Source: JBARCX01 sp049794535 (lineage in GTDB: Bacteria; Pseudomonadota; Gammaproteobacteria; Xanthomonadales; Rhodanobacteraceae). Taken from it: 12,058 bases of DNA. The stretch is taken from NCBI GenBank assembly GCA_049794535.1, contig JBARCX010000122.1, positions 1-12,058 of the forward strand, given 5' to 3'. Below the pieces are notes generated by a model. That model searched no databases, was not told the DNA's origin, and saw nothing but the letters and a program-made list of their open reading frames with translations. Positions 1 through 4,956 of the stretch are shown piece after piece. The first letter of the stretch is position 1, and each line of letters starts with the position of its first letter. The position numbers and the translations under genes are program-made.

Positions 1-2
1 AA

Positions 3-20
3 ATTGGTGTGCGCGCCAAT
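3..20. repeat. Imperfect palindrome at the left edge
   Basis: ATTGGTGTGCGCGCCAAT pairs at 7 of 9 positions per half (ATTGG arms facing CCAAT). It has operator-like dimensions but no conserved partner in the window, and it sits at the window edge, so the gene it might serve is unknown. It could equally be a chance hairpin. Confidence 0.2.
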
Positions 21-97
21 GGAGTCAGCGCGGCGATCCCCCGATTAATCACGTGCTGCGGATGCGTCATTTATGCCGTTGTCGTCTCCTTTCTCTT

Positions 98-117
98 AAA
101 TTGGATCGATCTAAAAT
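98..117. promoter_or_regulatory. Candidate LacI-family operator, copy 1
   Basis: The core TTGGATCGATCTAAA (101-115) is repeated exactly at 545-559. The centre GATCGATC is a perfect palindrome with a central CG step, which is characteristic of many LacI-family operators (family knowledge). The outer bases are less symmetric here than in the second copy. It abuts the downstream end of the GH92 relic. No regulator gene is in the window, so the link to a LacI protein is inferred. Confidence 0.45.
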
Positions 118-492
118 TTTGGTAACAAACGGGTACTCGGTTCATCAGCGATGAATGCTTTAAGGCTCTGGGTGTGCTGCTGCGAACGCCTGGGTGTGGC
201 GTTGCCAAAGAAGCGGCATGTGACCGCTTGCCCCGACGTAGCCGGAGCCAAACAGATGGGTGAGGCCGACGCCGCGAACGCGCGCGTCGTCGTAGTGGTA
301 GCCGTCCAGAGAGCCAGCATGAACGTGTTTGCGAGGCGCGCTTTCCGAACGCGGGTCTGTCATCACGGGAATGCGGACGGCTTCTGGTTTCATGCGGCGG
401 CTTCCAACTCCCCTCAACCGGTTTTGGCGGAAAGCAGCGATATGCAGGACGGTGCCCCAACGCGCATGTCCCCAGCTCCTCTCCGCTCCCAT
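115..492 (-). pseudogene. GH92 alpha-mannosidase relic (frameshifted, truncated)
   Basis: One minus-strand frame (160-492) contains GYHYDDARVRGVGLTHL followed by FGSG and GASGHMPLL. This aligns with GYHYSQPSITGFSLTHL and ALPVLP in the intact GH92 protein of this same window. That stretch is part of the N-terminal beta-sandwich domain of GH92 Ca-dependent exo-alpha-mannosidases. The frame ends at a stop at 160-162. The homology then appears to continue in another frame, where LKHSS...PVCYQNF (about 115-165) resembles FKHANETARPGYY of the intact copy, so there is at least one frameshift. The N-terminal signal, the whole catalytic (alpha/alpha)6 domain and all catalytic residues are missing. The relic ends on both sides at copies of the same palindrome. 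The GH92 assignment of the central stretch is fairly secure; the exact ends are not. Confidence 0.6.
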
Positions 493-541
493 TCAAGCTA
501 TTCAGATCCTTCGCAGAAGCGACATGAACTGAATCACTCTT

Positions 542-561
542 AATTTGGATCGATCTAAATT
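542..561. promoter_or_regulatory. Candidate LacI-family operator, copy 2
   Basis: AATTTGGATCGATCTAAATT is a 20-bp palindrome with only one mismatched pair. It shares a 15-bp core with the copy at 101-115, in direct orientation, 444 bp away. It lies immediately upstream of the minus-strand GH92 relic, where the promoter of that gene would be expected. The size, the symmetry and the central CG fit LacI-family operators (family knowledge). The regulator and the surviving target are not visible here. Confidence 0.5.
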
Positions 562-679
562 CCCCTGAGGCAAATTAATACGCTTAATGCGCAACAAGTC
601 ACGCTGCGTCGCAAAAAAACGTAGCTTCCAATAGACGGCCCCTAGGATTTCGCGCCGGTCAAATCGCCAAAACGGGCGC

Positions 680-853
680 ATGCATGTGCGACTGTTTTCA
701 TGCGCACTGCCGGGTGTCGCGGTACCAGTGGCTGCGATGCTGGAGTCAGTCGTCTACGACACTGGGTTGCGTGCTATTGGCCTTCGCAACGATATCGATA
801 GCGCTTCGCTGGACTACACGGCGACTTTTGCCGTAGCGCTAATTAATCGGTAA
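680..853 (+). CDS. Possible small ORF, 57 residues, unknown
   Basis: The ATG at 680 opens a 57-residue frame with a balanced amino-acid composition. It has a mildly hydrophobic N-terminus (LFSCALPGVAVPVAAML) and ends ...DYTATFAVALINR. The frame is open upstream only to an in-frame TAG at 632-634. No good Shine-Dalgarno sequence precedes the ATG. I do not recognise the family. It may be the remains of a larger gene in this decayed region, or chance. Confidence 0.2.
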   Translation: MHVRLFSCALPGVAVPVAAMLESVVYDTGLRAIGLRNDIDSASLDYTATFAVALINR

Positions 854-1027
854 TGGCGCTTTGCATGCTGACGATGTGCCAACTCAATGCAGTGATGTCG
901 CGAAACAATGTTCGCTGGCAAGATGCGGATTCCGGTTAGGTTGAACACCAATTCCGGAAAGACCTGGCCAATGCGCTGGTGTTGATCTGCAGGTTGCTGT
1001 CGGTCGGGCATTGCCAGAAATATGCAA

Positions 1028-1055
1028 GGTCCGCTTCCGACCCAAAGCGGTCATT
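1028..1055. repeat. Hairpin repeat, GTCCGCTTCCGAC type, copy A
   Basis: The sequence starts GGTCCGCTTCCGACCC and ends AAAGCGGTCATT. It forms a CCGCTT/AAGCGG stem (1031-1036 with 1045-1050) around an 8-nt loop. Related sequences occur at 2690-2716 and 4027-4050 in this window. Short intergenic hairpins of this wording are common in proteobacteria (general recollection). Confidence 0.45.
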
Positions 1056-1312
1056 TAGATTCAGCTAAAAAGACCAATCGAGTCCATCACGAGTTCCCTC
1101 AACGATCGTTCGTCCATGCTTCCCTTACTTGCGTATGGGGTGCGGATCTGTGGCTGTGTCTGATATTTAGTGAACGATTTTGTCGTCACTCCGACTCTGT
1201 GGAAATTCACTTCTATTGAACCTTCCCGTCCCAAAGCGATGTCCGACCGTCACCGGGACGACGATGAGGTATGACTGAGACTCGGGAGCCGATCAGGTCC
1301 GATAAACATCTA

Positions 1313-2248
1313 TCAAACAGCAGTTACCTTTAGTCCGTGCTCCCGTAAACGCACGAGAACACTATCAGGCCCTGCCATGTGGTATAGGCCGACAACAACC
1401 AATGCAGGTTTCGAGCTCTTCAGCATTTCATCAATTCGCGGCAACCAACGCCCATTTCGTCCGATCACGTGCTTGTCGTACATGGCAGGTTGCGATGATT
1501 TCATTCTGGCAACCATTCCCTCTGCACCACTCATGTCACCATGTGCCCAGCGGGAATAGATGTCCTCATTTTTTTCAGCCCCATCGAGAATGTGATCGAG
1601 CGTGTATTGCAAATATTGAACATCTTCAGCTGGCGATGATCCGCCCATAAAGGCAACCAGGTCATCAATAGTTGGGAATTCGCTAGAAATAGTGATGCCG
1701 TCATTTTTTGCCATCGGCATCAACACCTTTTCTGCAGTGCCGGCTTCCGGAAGATTCAGTGTGGCGTAGTAGGCCTGCTCCACTGTAAATGCGGCGAACC
1801 AAGGTCTGTACTGGGCCATACTGTCCAACGGCACCTGTGCCAATTTCGCCGCTTGCGCCAGACGACCTTGATCTCTTTCAGTTAGCTTCGATAGAAGTGG
1901 CCTCGATTCGTCAACCCCATATTGTTTAATGAGTACCTGTACATCTTGATGCCGATTCAAATTGGTTTCCGTCCACAACGAGGAGCAGTTTTGTAACAAA
2001 CCTTCTATCCGCGCGTCTTTCCAGGCGATTCGACGTGCTGGTGTTTCCCCCGTCAAAAATATCTTGCGGCCGCGCCCCTCGACCGTCCACAACGGCCAGT
2101 TCGAGGGAACCGCCGCCCATCCAAGTTTCGACCATGAACTGGCTGCAAAAGCAGCCAACCCGAGACCCACTATCATCTGTCGCCTTGAAAGACAAACAGT
2201 ACTTGCTGGCTGCTCAAGCCACTCTTTCTTTTCGAGAATATCTGTCAT
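1313..2248 (-). CDS. TraB/GumN family protein with twin-arginine signal
   Basis: This 311-residue protein begins with a 19-residue polar leader, then a twin-arginine motif S-R-R-Q-M (R22, R23) and a hydrophobic run to about residue 46 (GWAA), which suggests Tat export. The body matches the TraB/PrgY/GumN family. The N-terminal block is WTVEGRGRKIFLTGETP, followed by a WTETN segment. The C-terminal block RWLPRIDEML is followed by VVVGLYHMAGPDSVL near residues 284-298. The family's second GxxH motif is kept (GLYH, H290), but the first GxxH usually found after the opening strand reads GETP here. The biochemical role is unsettled in the family; a metalloprotease-like activity has been proposed. 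The start is supported by AGGGAAG five nt upstream. It stands alone, divergent from the cassette-like genes to its right. By eye its base composition is less GC-rich than the glycosidase genes. Confidence 0.8.
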   Translation of the reverse strand: MTDILEKKEWLEQPASTVCLSRRQMIVGLGLAAFAASSWSKLGWAAVPSNWPLWTVEGRGRKIFLTGETPARRIAWKDARIEGLLQNCSSLWTETNLNRHQDVQVLIKQYGVDESRPLLSKLTERDQGRLAQAAKLAQVPLDSMAQYRPWFAAFTVEQAYYATLNLPEAGTAEKVLMPMAKNDGITISSEFPTIDDLVAFMGGSSPAEDVQYLQYTLDHILDGAEKNEDIYSRWAHGDMSGAEGMVARMKSSQPAMYDKHVIGRNGRWLPRIDEMLKSSKPALVVVGLYHMAGPDSVLVRLREHGLKVTAV

Positions 2249-2320
2249 GAAAACTTCCCTATCACAGCCATGATTGAAGATTTACGCCTCCATAATTCAG
2301 TATTGACAGATTTTTGAGAT

Positions 2321-2350
2321 GTGCCACTTGGCACCGTGCCACTTGACACA
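2321..2350. repeat. Tandem 15-bp repeat
   Basis: GTGCCACTTGGCACC is followed directly by GTGCCACTTGACACA (13 of 15 identical). The first unit is itself a small hairpin (GTGCC/GGCAC). It lies between the divergent TraB/GumN gene and the first cassette-like gene. Its role is unknown; it may be a protein-binding site or replication slippage. Confidence 0.5.
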
Positions 2351-2377
2351 TTAGATCGAAGGCTCCGTCGGCCATAC

Positions 2378-2385
2378 GTTAGGAG
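2378..2385 (+). other. attC-type right half site (GTTAGGAG)
   Basis: GTTAGGA fits GTTRRR, the R' core of integron recombination sites, and its AGGAG also serves as the Shine-Dalgarno sequence of the next gene. This is the usual close spacing between attC and a cassette start. I could not find a matching left half (RYYYAAC) upstream, so it is only a half site. Confidence 0.35.
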
Positions 2386-2391
2386 TAAAAA

Positions 2392-2679
2392 ATGGAATGC
2401 TTCGCTCATTCAAATTCAAATGCGATCGGTGTCTGCAAGTCTTGTGGCAAAGGTGTTTGCCGGGTCTGCGCAATTTCGGTCACAAGGGGTCTCGCATGTT
2501 CCGCCGAGTGCAAACCTTTTGCCGAGTCTCTCTCTAAGACTCAGCTAGCACCTGGTTCTTTATTGACCTTGGGGCGGCATCGGCTTAGCGTTACTCATTT
2601 CGCGGCACAAGCGCAGCATCTGACACGGGCGCACACTCCCAACAAATCGTTCAAGGCGGATGCATACGCAACTGCTTAA
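2392..2679 (+). CDS. Cassette-borne cysteine-rich zinc-binding protein, probably truncated
   Basis: This 95-residue protein has a very good ribosome binding site (AGGAG, 6 nt before ATG). Residues 1-45 form a compact zinc-ribbon or B-box-like unit: C3-x2-H6, C15-x2-C18, C23-x2-C26, C36-x3-C40, with the wording VCKSCGKGVCRVCA. That pattern is known from small proteins in which a membrane segment usually follows (recollection, not checked). Here the remainder (about 46-95) has no membrane helix, and its tail PNKSFKADAYATA is simply the translation of the adjoining attC site. The original C-terminal part therefore seems lost, and the frame runs into the recombination site. A fold stabilised by two zinc ions is likely; the function is unknown. 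Confidence 0.6.
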   Translation: MECFAHSNSNAIGVCKSCGKGVCRVCAISVTRGLACSAECKPFAESLSKTQLAPGSLLTLGRHRLSVTHFAAQAQHLTRAHTPNKSFKADAYATA

Positions 2680-2693
2680 CTCAGGCGTTGAAT
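2637..2693 (+). other. Integron attC recombination site
   Basis: The left side reads TCCCAAC then AAATCGTTCAAGGCGGATGC; the right side reads GCAACTGCTTAACTCAGGC then GTTGAAT. This is the familiar attC layout R''-L''-loop-L'-R'. R' GTTGAAT fits GTTRRRY. The inner arms AAGGCGGATGC and GCAACTGCTT pair with one extrahelical G around an ATAC loop. The phrases CGTTCAAG and CTTAACTCAGGCGTT are typical of xanthomonad and mobile-integron attC sites (family knowledge). R'' is imperfect (T in place of the first purine). Confidence 0.7.
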
Positions 2694-2716
2694 GTCCGCT
2701 ACGGGTGGCGGACATT
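2690..2716. repeat. Strong hairpin after attC (repeat copy B)
   Basis: AATGTCCGC (2691-2699) and GCGGACATT (2708-2716) form a perfect 9-bp stem with an 8-nt loop. A short T run (TTTT) overlaps its 3' end, so it could act as a weak intrinsic terminator for the preceding gene. It is related to the repeats at 1028 and 4027 and overlaps the R' end of the attC site. Confidence 0.5.
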
Positions 2717-2824
2717 TTCAATCAATGGTGTCTGACAGCACTATGCAATCACGAATGCTGGGCAGGATCTTGCGGAGGTCAACGTGTGAATTAGGCGCAG
2801 ACAGGTGGAGGTCATTGGTTGGCC

Positions 2825-2935
2825 ATGAATATACGGACAGTCAAATTCATCCATAGCTCATTCGTCGATCTAGCCATCGACGCTGACAATGGCGTTAAGC
2901 TGATAACCGGGCAGGCTTGTCCGTATATTCACTAG
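2825..2935 (+). CDS. Possible 36-residue ORF coextensive with an inverted repeat
   Basis: The ATG at 2825 and the TAG at 2933 bound the 36-residue peptide that starts MNIRTVKFIHSSFVDLAI and ends GQACPYIH. Its first codons and its last codons are the two arms of a perfect 14-bp inverted repeat. No clear Shine-Dalgarno sequence precedes it, although GGTGGAGG lies further upstream (2805-2812). It could be a small cassette peptide or just the loop of an attC-like site. Confidence 0.25.
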   Translation: MNIRTVKFIHSSFVDLAIDADNGVKLITGQACPYIH

Positions 2936-2941
2936 TTAGGC
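2826..2941 (+). repeat. Long inverted repeat ending in GTTAGGC (attC-like)
   Basis: TGAATATACGGACA (2826-2839) and TGTCCGTATATTCA (2918-2931) are a perfect 14-bp inverted repeat separated by 78 nt. GTTAGGC, an ideal attC R' core, follows four nt later at 2935-2941, just before the next gene. A long-looped attC, like the 120-nt Vibrio type, would look similar. I cannot find the matching GCCTAAC left core, so an attC is only one possibility. Confidence 0.4.
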
Positions 2942-2957
2942 GGCACGACAACCAACG

Positions 2958-3350
2958 ATGAATTCCGCGAACCACGAACAGGCCTCGCCATCGCTGCACG
3001 GTTCCTGCCACTGCGGCTCAGTGCGCCTTACGCTTCCGGCGACGCCTGAAATGGCGACGAGTTGCAACTGCTCATTATGTCGCCGCACGGGAGGGATATG
3101 GGCCTACTACGAACTCGGCTCAGTCTCAATCCAAGGCCACCCCGAGAACACGGAAAGCTATATTTGGGGCGATCGATCTTTGCGAAATGTGCGGTGCAAG
3201 ACCTGCGGTATCGTCACCCATTGGGAGCCGATTGAGTCCACGCCTGGCGCTCGCCACGGCGTAAACCTGCGGAATTTTGAACCCGCGCTTCTGGAGTCGG
3301 TTGTCGTCAGGCGCTTCGATGGGGCTGACACCTGGAAATTCTTGGATTGA
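2958..3350 (+). CDS. GFA/CENP-V-fold zinc protein (cassette-like)
   Basis: This 130-residue protein belongs to the GFA family, named after glutathione-dependent formaldehyde-activating enzyme. All seven expected zinc-binding cysteines are present: C17 and C19 (SCHCGSV), C36, C38 and C41 (CNCSLC), and C80 and C83 (RCKTCG). The fold is a small beta-sheet protein with two zinc sites. Many members bind glutathione adducts, but most, like this one, have no proven substrate. The ATG at 2958 lies 16 nt after a GTTAGGC attC-type core, the position of a cassette gene, and there is only a weak Shine-Dalgarno (AGGCGG, about 14 nt away). Family assignment is firm; the cellular role is unknown. Confidence 0.85.
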   Translation: MNSANHEQASPSLHGSCHCGSVRLTLPATPEMATSCNCSLCRRTGGIWAYYELGSVSIQGHPENTESYIWGDRSLRNVRCKTCGIVTHWEPIESTPGARHGVNLRNFEPALLESVVVRRFDGADTWKFLD

Positions 3351-3364
3351 ACACGGGCGTGTTC
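3349..3364 (+). other. Hairpin overlapping the GFA stop codon
   Basis: GAACACGGGCGTGTTC forms a 6-bp stem with a 4-nt loop and begins inside the TGA stop of the GFA gene. There is no T tract, so it is at best a weak transcription stop or mRNA 3'-end protector. The rest of the gap to 3637 holds no gene I can support. A minus-strand frame reading VAGIPLGYFDQPIIAGGQRV (about 3463-3522) may be a remnant, but I cannot assign it. Confidence 0.35.
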
Positions 3365-3637
3365 CTAAAGAGGTATTCGCCTTTTATAGAGGTTCACGAC
3401 AAGATCGGGGAGTCCATTGACGTAACCGGTTGGGGTACCGATTCAAAGGGAGTGATGATTCAGACCGATCGACCCGCTGCCCGCCCGCAATAATCGGTTG
3501 GTCGAAGTAGCCGAGCGGAATGCCCGCCACCCTGAGCGGACAGCTTCTCCAGAGGCACCGTGTCGATCCCGCAGGCGCTCAATCGTCGCAACATGAAGGT
3601 GACCATGTCGGCCACCCTTCACGTCAAGGAGACAATC

Positions 3638-3994
3638 ATGTCCTATATCGATGGTTTCGTGATCGCCGTACCCAACGCCAACCGCGAGCAGTTCATCGCG
3701 CACGCCCGTACCTTCGACGCCATTTTCGTGGAGTTCGGCGCCGCCCGGGTGGTGGAGTGCTGGGGCGACGACGTGCCCGACGGCAAGCTCACCGATTTCC
3801 GCCGCGCCGTGCAGGCGAAGCAGGATGAATCCGTGGTGTTTTCCTGGATTGAATGGCCCGACAAAGCCGCTCGCGATGCCGGCATGGCGAAATTCATGCA
3901 AGACCCGCGCATGGAAGCCGCCAGTGACTGCCCTTTCGATGGCAAGCGCATGATCTTTGGCGGCTTCAAGTCCGTGGTTAGTCTGCCGGACTAG
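3638..3994 (+). CDS. DUF1428 (YbaA-like) family protein
   Basis: This 118-residue protein begins MSYIDGFVIAVPNANREQF and carries the family blocks VVECWGDDVPDGKLTDF, SVVFSWIEWPDK and PFDGKRMIFGGFK. It covers the full usual length of DUF1428 proteins such as E. coli YbaA, which are predicted dimeric alpha/beta-barrel (ferredoxin-like) proteins of unknown function. The start at 3638 is fixed by AAGGAG six nt upstream; an in-frame upstream extension has no homology and is rejected. It has no signal peptide and is probably cytosolic. Such genes are common cargo in accessory DNA, but no attC is seen on either side here. Confidence 0.9.
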   Translation: MSYIDGFVIAVPNANREQFIAHARTFDAIFVEFGAARVVECWGDDVPDGKLTDFRRAVQAKQDESVVFSWIEWPDKAARDAGMAKFMQDPRMEAASDCPFDGKRMIFGGFKSVVSLPD

Positions 3995-4026
3995 GGAGGC
4001 TCTGAGTTGCGTGCTTTTAGAGTAAC

Positions 4027-4050
4027 GTCCGCTTCCGACGGCGGTCTCAA
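4027..4050. repeat. Hairpin repeat, GTCCGCTTCCGAC type, copy C
   Basis: GTCCGCTTCCGACGGCGGTC shares GTCCGCTTCCGAC with copy A at 1028. The second arm is degenerate, so the hairpin is weaker. It lies in the gap between the DUF1428 gene and the SLT lipoprotein. Confidence 0.3.
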
Positions 4051-4104
4051 CCGGTCGACGCAACGATTTACATGTTTGCGTATGAGGTTTGAACACGTGC
4101 CGAG

Positions 4105-4133
4105 TCGCTTGAGCCAGAGGGGCTTCGGTTTTT
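4105..4133 (+). terminator. Possible intrinsic terminator
   Basis: A short stem GAGCC (4111-4115) with GGCTT (4121-4125) around AGAGG is followed by CGG and then TTTTT (4129-4133). The stem is short and contains a G-U pair. It would stop transcription of the DUF1428 gene ahead of the lipoprotein gene. Confidence 0.3.
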
Positions 4134-4229
4134 CGAAGACGCGCCGATAAAGGCTGATGGCTTATCGACCCGGGCAGGAATGGTTTTTACGAAGCCGCGA
4201 TGACAAAGAAATCAGGGGGAGCTGCAGTG

Positions 4230-4838
4230 ATGAGATGGTTGGGATGTTTGCTGCTTCTTTGCCTTGCTGGTTGCGCTACCGTACGACCCAGCAATCCAAA
4301 TAATATCTGCGCCATTTTTAGGGAAAAACACGACTGGTATAGCGCGGCGAAAGAGACCCAGAAAAAATGGCGCGTACCGTTGCAGGAGCCGTTCGCCATC
4401 CTGTATCAGGAATCAGGCTTTCGTGAAAATGCAAAGACTCCTCGCAAGCATTTTCTGTGGATCATTCCATTGGGACGGGAAAGCTCAGCCTTTGGCTATG
4501 CACAGGCTGAAAACAGCGCTTGGAGTTCCTACAAGCGGCATACGGGGAACGGCGGAGCGAGTCGTGAAAATTTCGACGACGCCATCGATTTCATGGGCTG
4601 GTACATGGACCAGACCCAGCGTATCAACGGTGTCCCGCTACAGGACGTTTACCGGCAATATTTGAACTATCACGAGGGCTGGGGCGGCTATCGGCGCGAG
4701 ACCTACGAAAGGAAGCCCGAAGTAAAAATCATTGCCCGAAAAGTGCAGGCTCGCTCTGACCTCTTCGGCCAGCAATACGCAGGCTGCAAGGACGAACTGG
4801 ATCGCGGCTTCTGGAGTCGCTTCTGGCACTCGCTTTGA
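4230..4838 (+). CDS. Lipoprotein with lysozyme-like transglycosylase (SLT) domain
   Basis: This 202-residue protein starts with MRWLGCLLLLCLAGC, a short lipoprotein signal with lipobox LAGC and lipidated C15, so it should be anchored in the envelope. The rest resembles SLT-type lytic transglycosylases, which cut peptidoglycan glycan strands. The presumed catalytic Glu is E61 in ILYQESGFR. A GYAQ motif (89-92) replaces the classical GLMQ, and YLNYHEGWGGYRR follows downstream. I chose the ATG at 4230 because GGGGGAG lies 8 nt before it and it puts the signal peptide at the N-terminus. The upstream ATG at 4200 has no Shine-Dalgarno. Its neighbours give no hint of a phage or secretion system, so it may be a housekeeping wall-remodelling enzyme. 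Activity is inferred from motifs only. Confidence 0.8.
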   Translation: MRWLGCLLLLCLAGCATVRPSNPNNICAIFREKHDWYSAAKETQKKWRVPLQEPFAILYQESGFRENAKTPRKHFLWIIPLGRESSAFGYAQAENSAWSSYKRHTGNGGASRENFDDAIDFMGWYMDQTQRINGVPLQDVYRQYLNYHEGWGGYRRETYERKPEVKIIARKVQARSDLFGQQYAGCKDELDRGFWSRFWHSL

Positions 4839-4916
4839 TCGCCGAGCACTGGACAAAATGCGGAACGCCTTTAACGAGCTCCTGCTCAATCGTCGGAGTC
4901 AACGTCACGCTTACTT

Positions 4917-4950
4917 AAGGGGACGGAGGTATTAACCACCTCCGTCCCTT
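4917..4950. terminator. Long hairpin between convergent genes
   Basis: AAGGGGACGGAGGT (4917-4930) pairs with ACCTCCGTCCCTT (4938-4950) through 13 base pairs, with one bulged G and a 7-nt loop. It sits between the stop codons of the SLT lipoprotein and the minus-strand GH2 gene, the expected place for a bidirectional terminator. Neither side has a proper T tract, so termination efficiency is uncertain. Confidence 0.6.
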
Positions 4951-4956
4951 GGGCGA

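Larger units (their letters stand above)
562..1312. other. Long stretch without a recognisable gene
   Basis: Apart from the doubtful 57-codon ORF at 680-853 and a hairpin repeat at 1028-1055, I see no supported gene on either strand. The short open frames present (for example minus 814-1011 and plus 1022-1219) lack ribosome binding sites, domain motifs and a sensible composition. The stretch looks like decayed sequence between the GH92 relic and the TraB/GumN gene. Confidence 0.6.

Noticed and set aside
814..1011. 65-codon minus-strand frame in the left gap
   Set aside because: It has no ribosome binding site, no recognisable domain and an unusual Gln/His/Arg composition; not supportable as a gene.
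3168..3180. GATCGATC within the GFA gene as a third operator copy
   Set aside because: Only the 8-bp centre matches, the flanks are unrelated and it lies inside a coding region; likely chance.
3351..3450. An attC site after the GFA gene
   Set aside because: The expected GCCTAAC-type left core and paired right core are absent; only an unrelated 6-bp hairpin is present.
3443..4096. Minus-strand frame of 217 codons opposite the DUF1428 gene
   Set aside because: The plus strand has a full DUF1428 protein with an excellent ribosome binding site; the antisense frame has low-complexity, His-rich composition.
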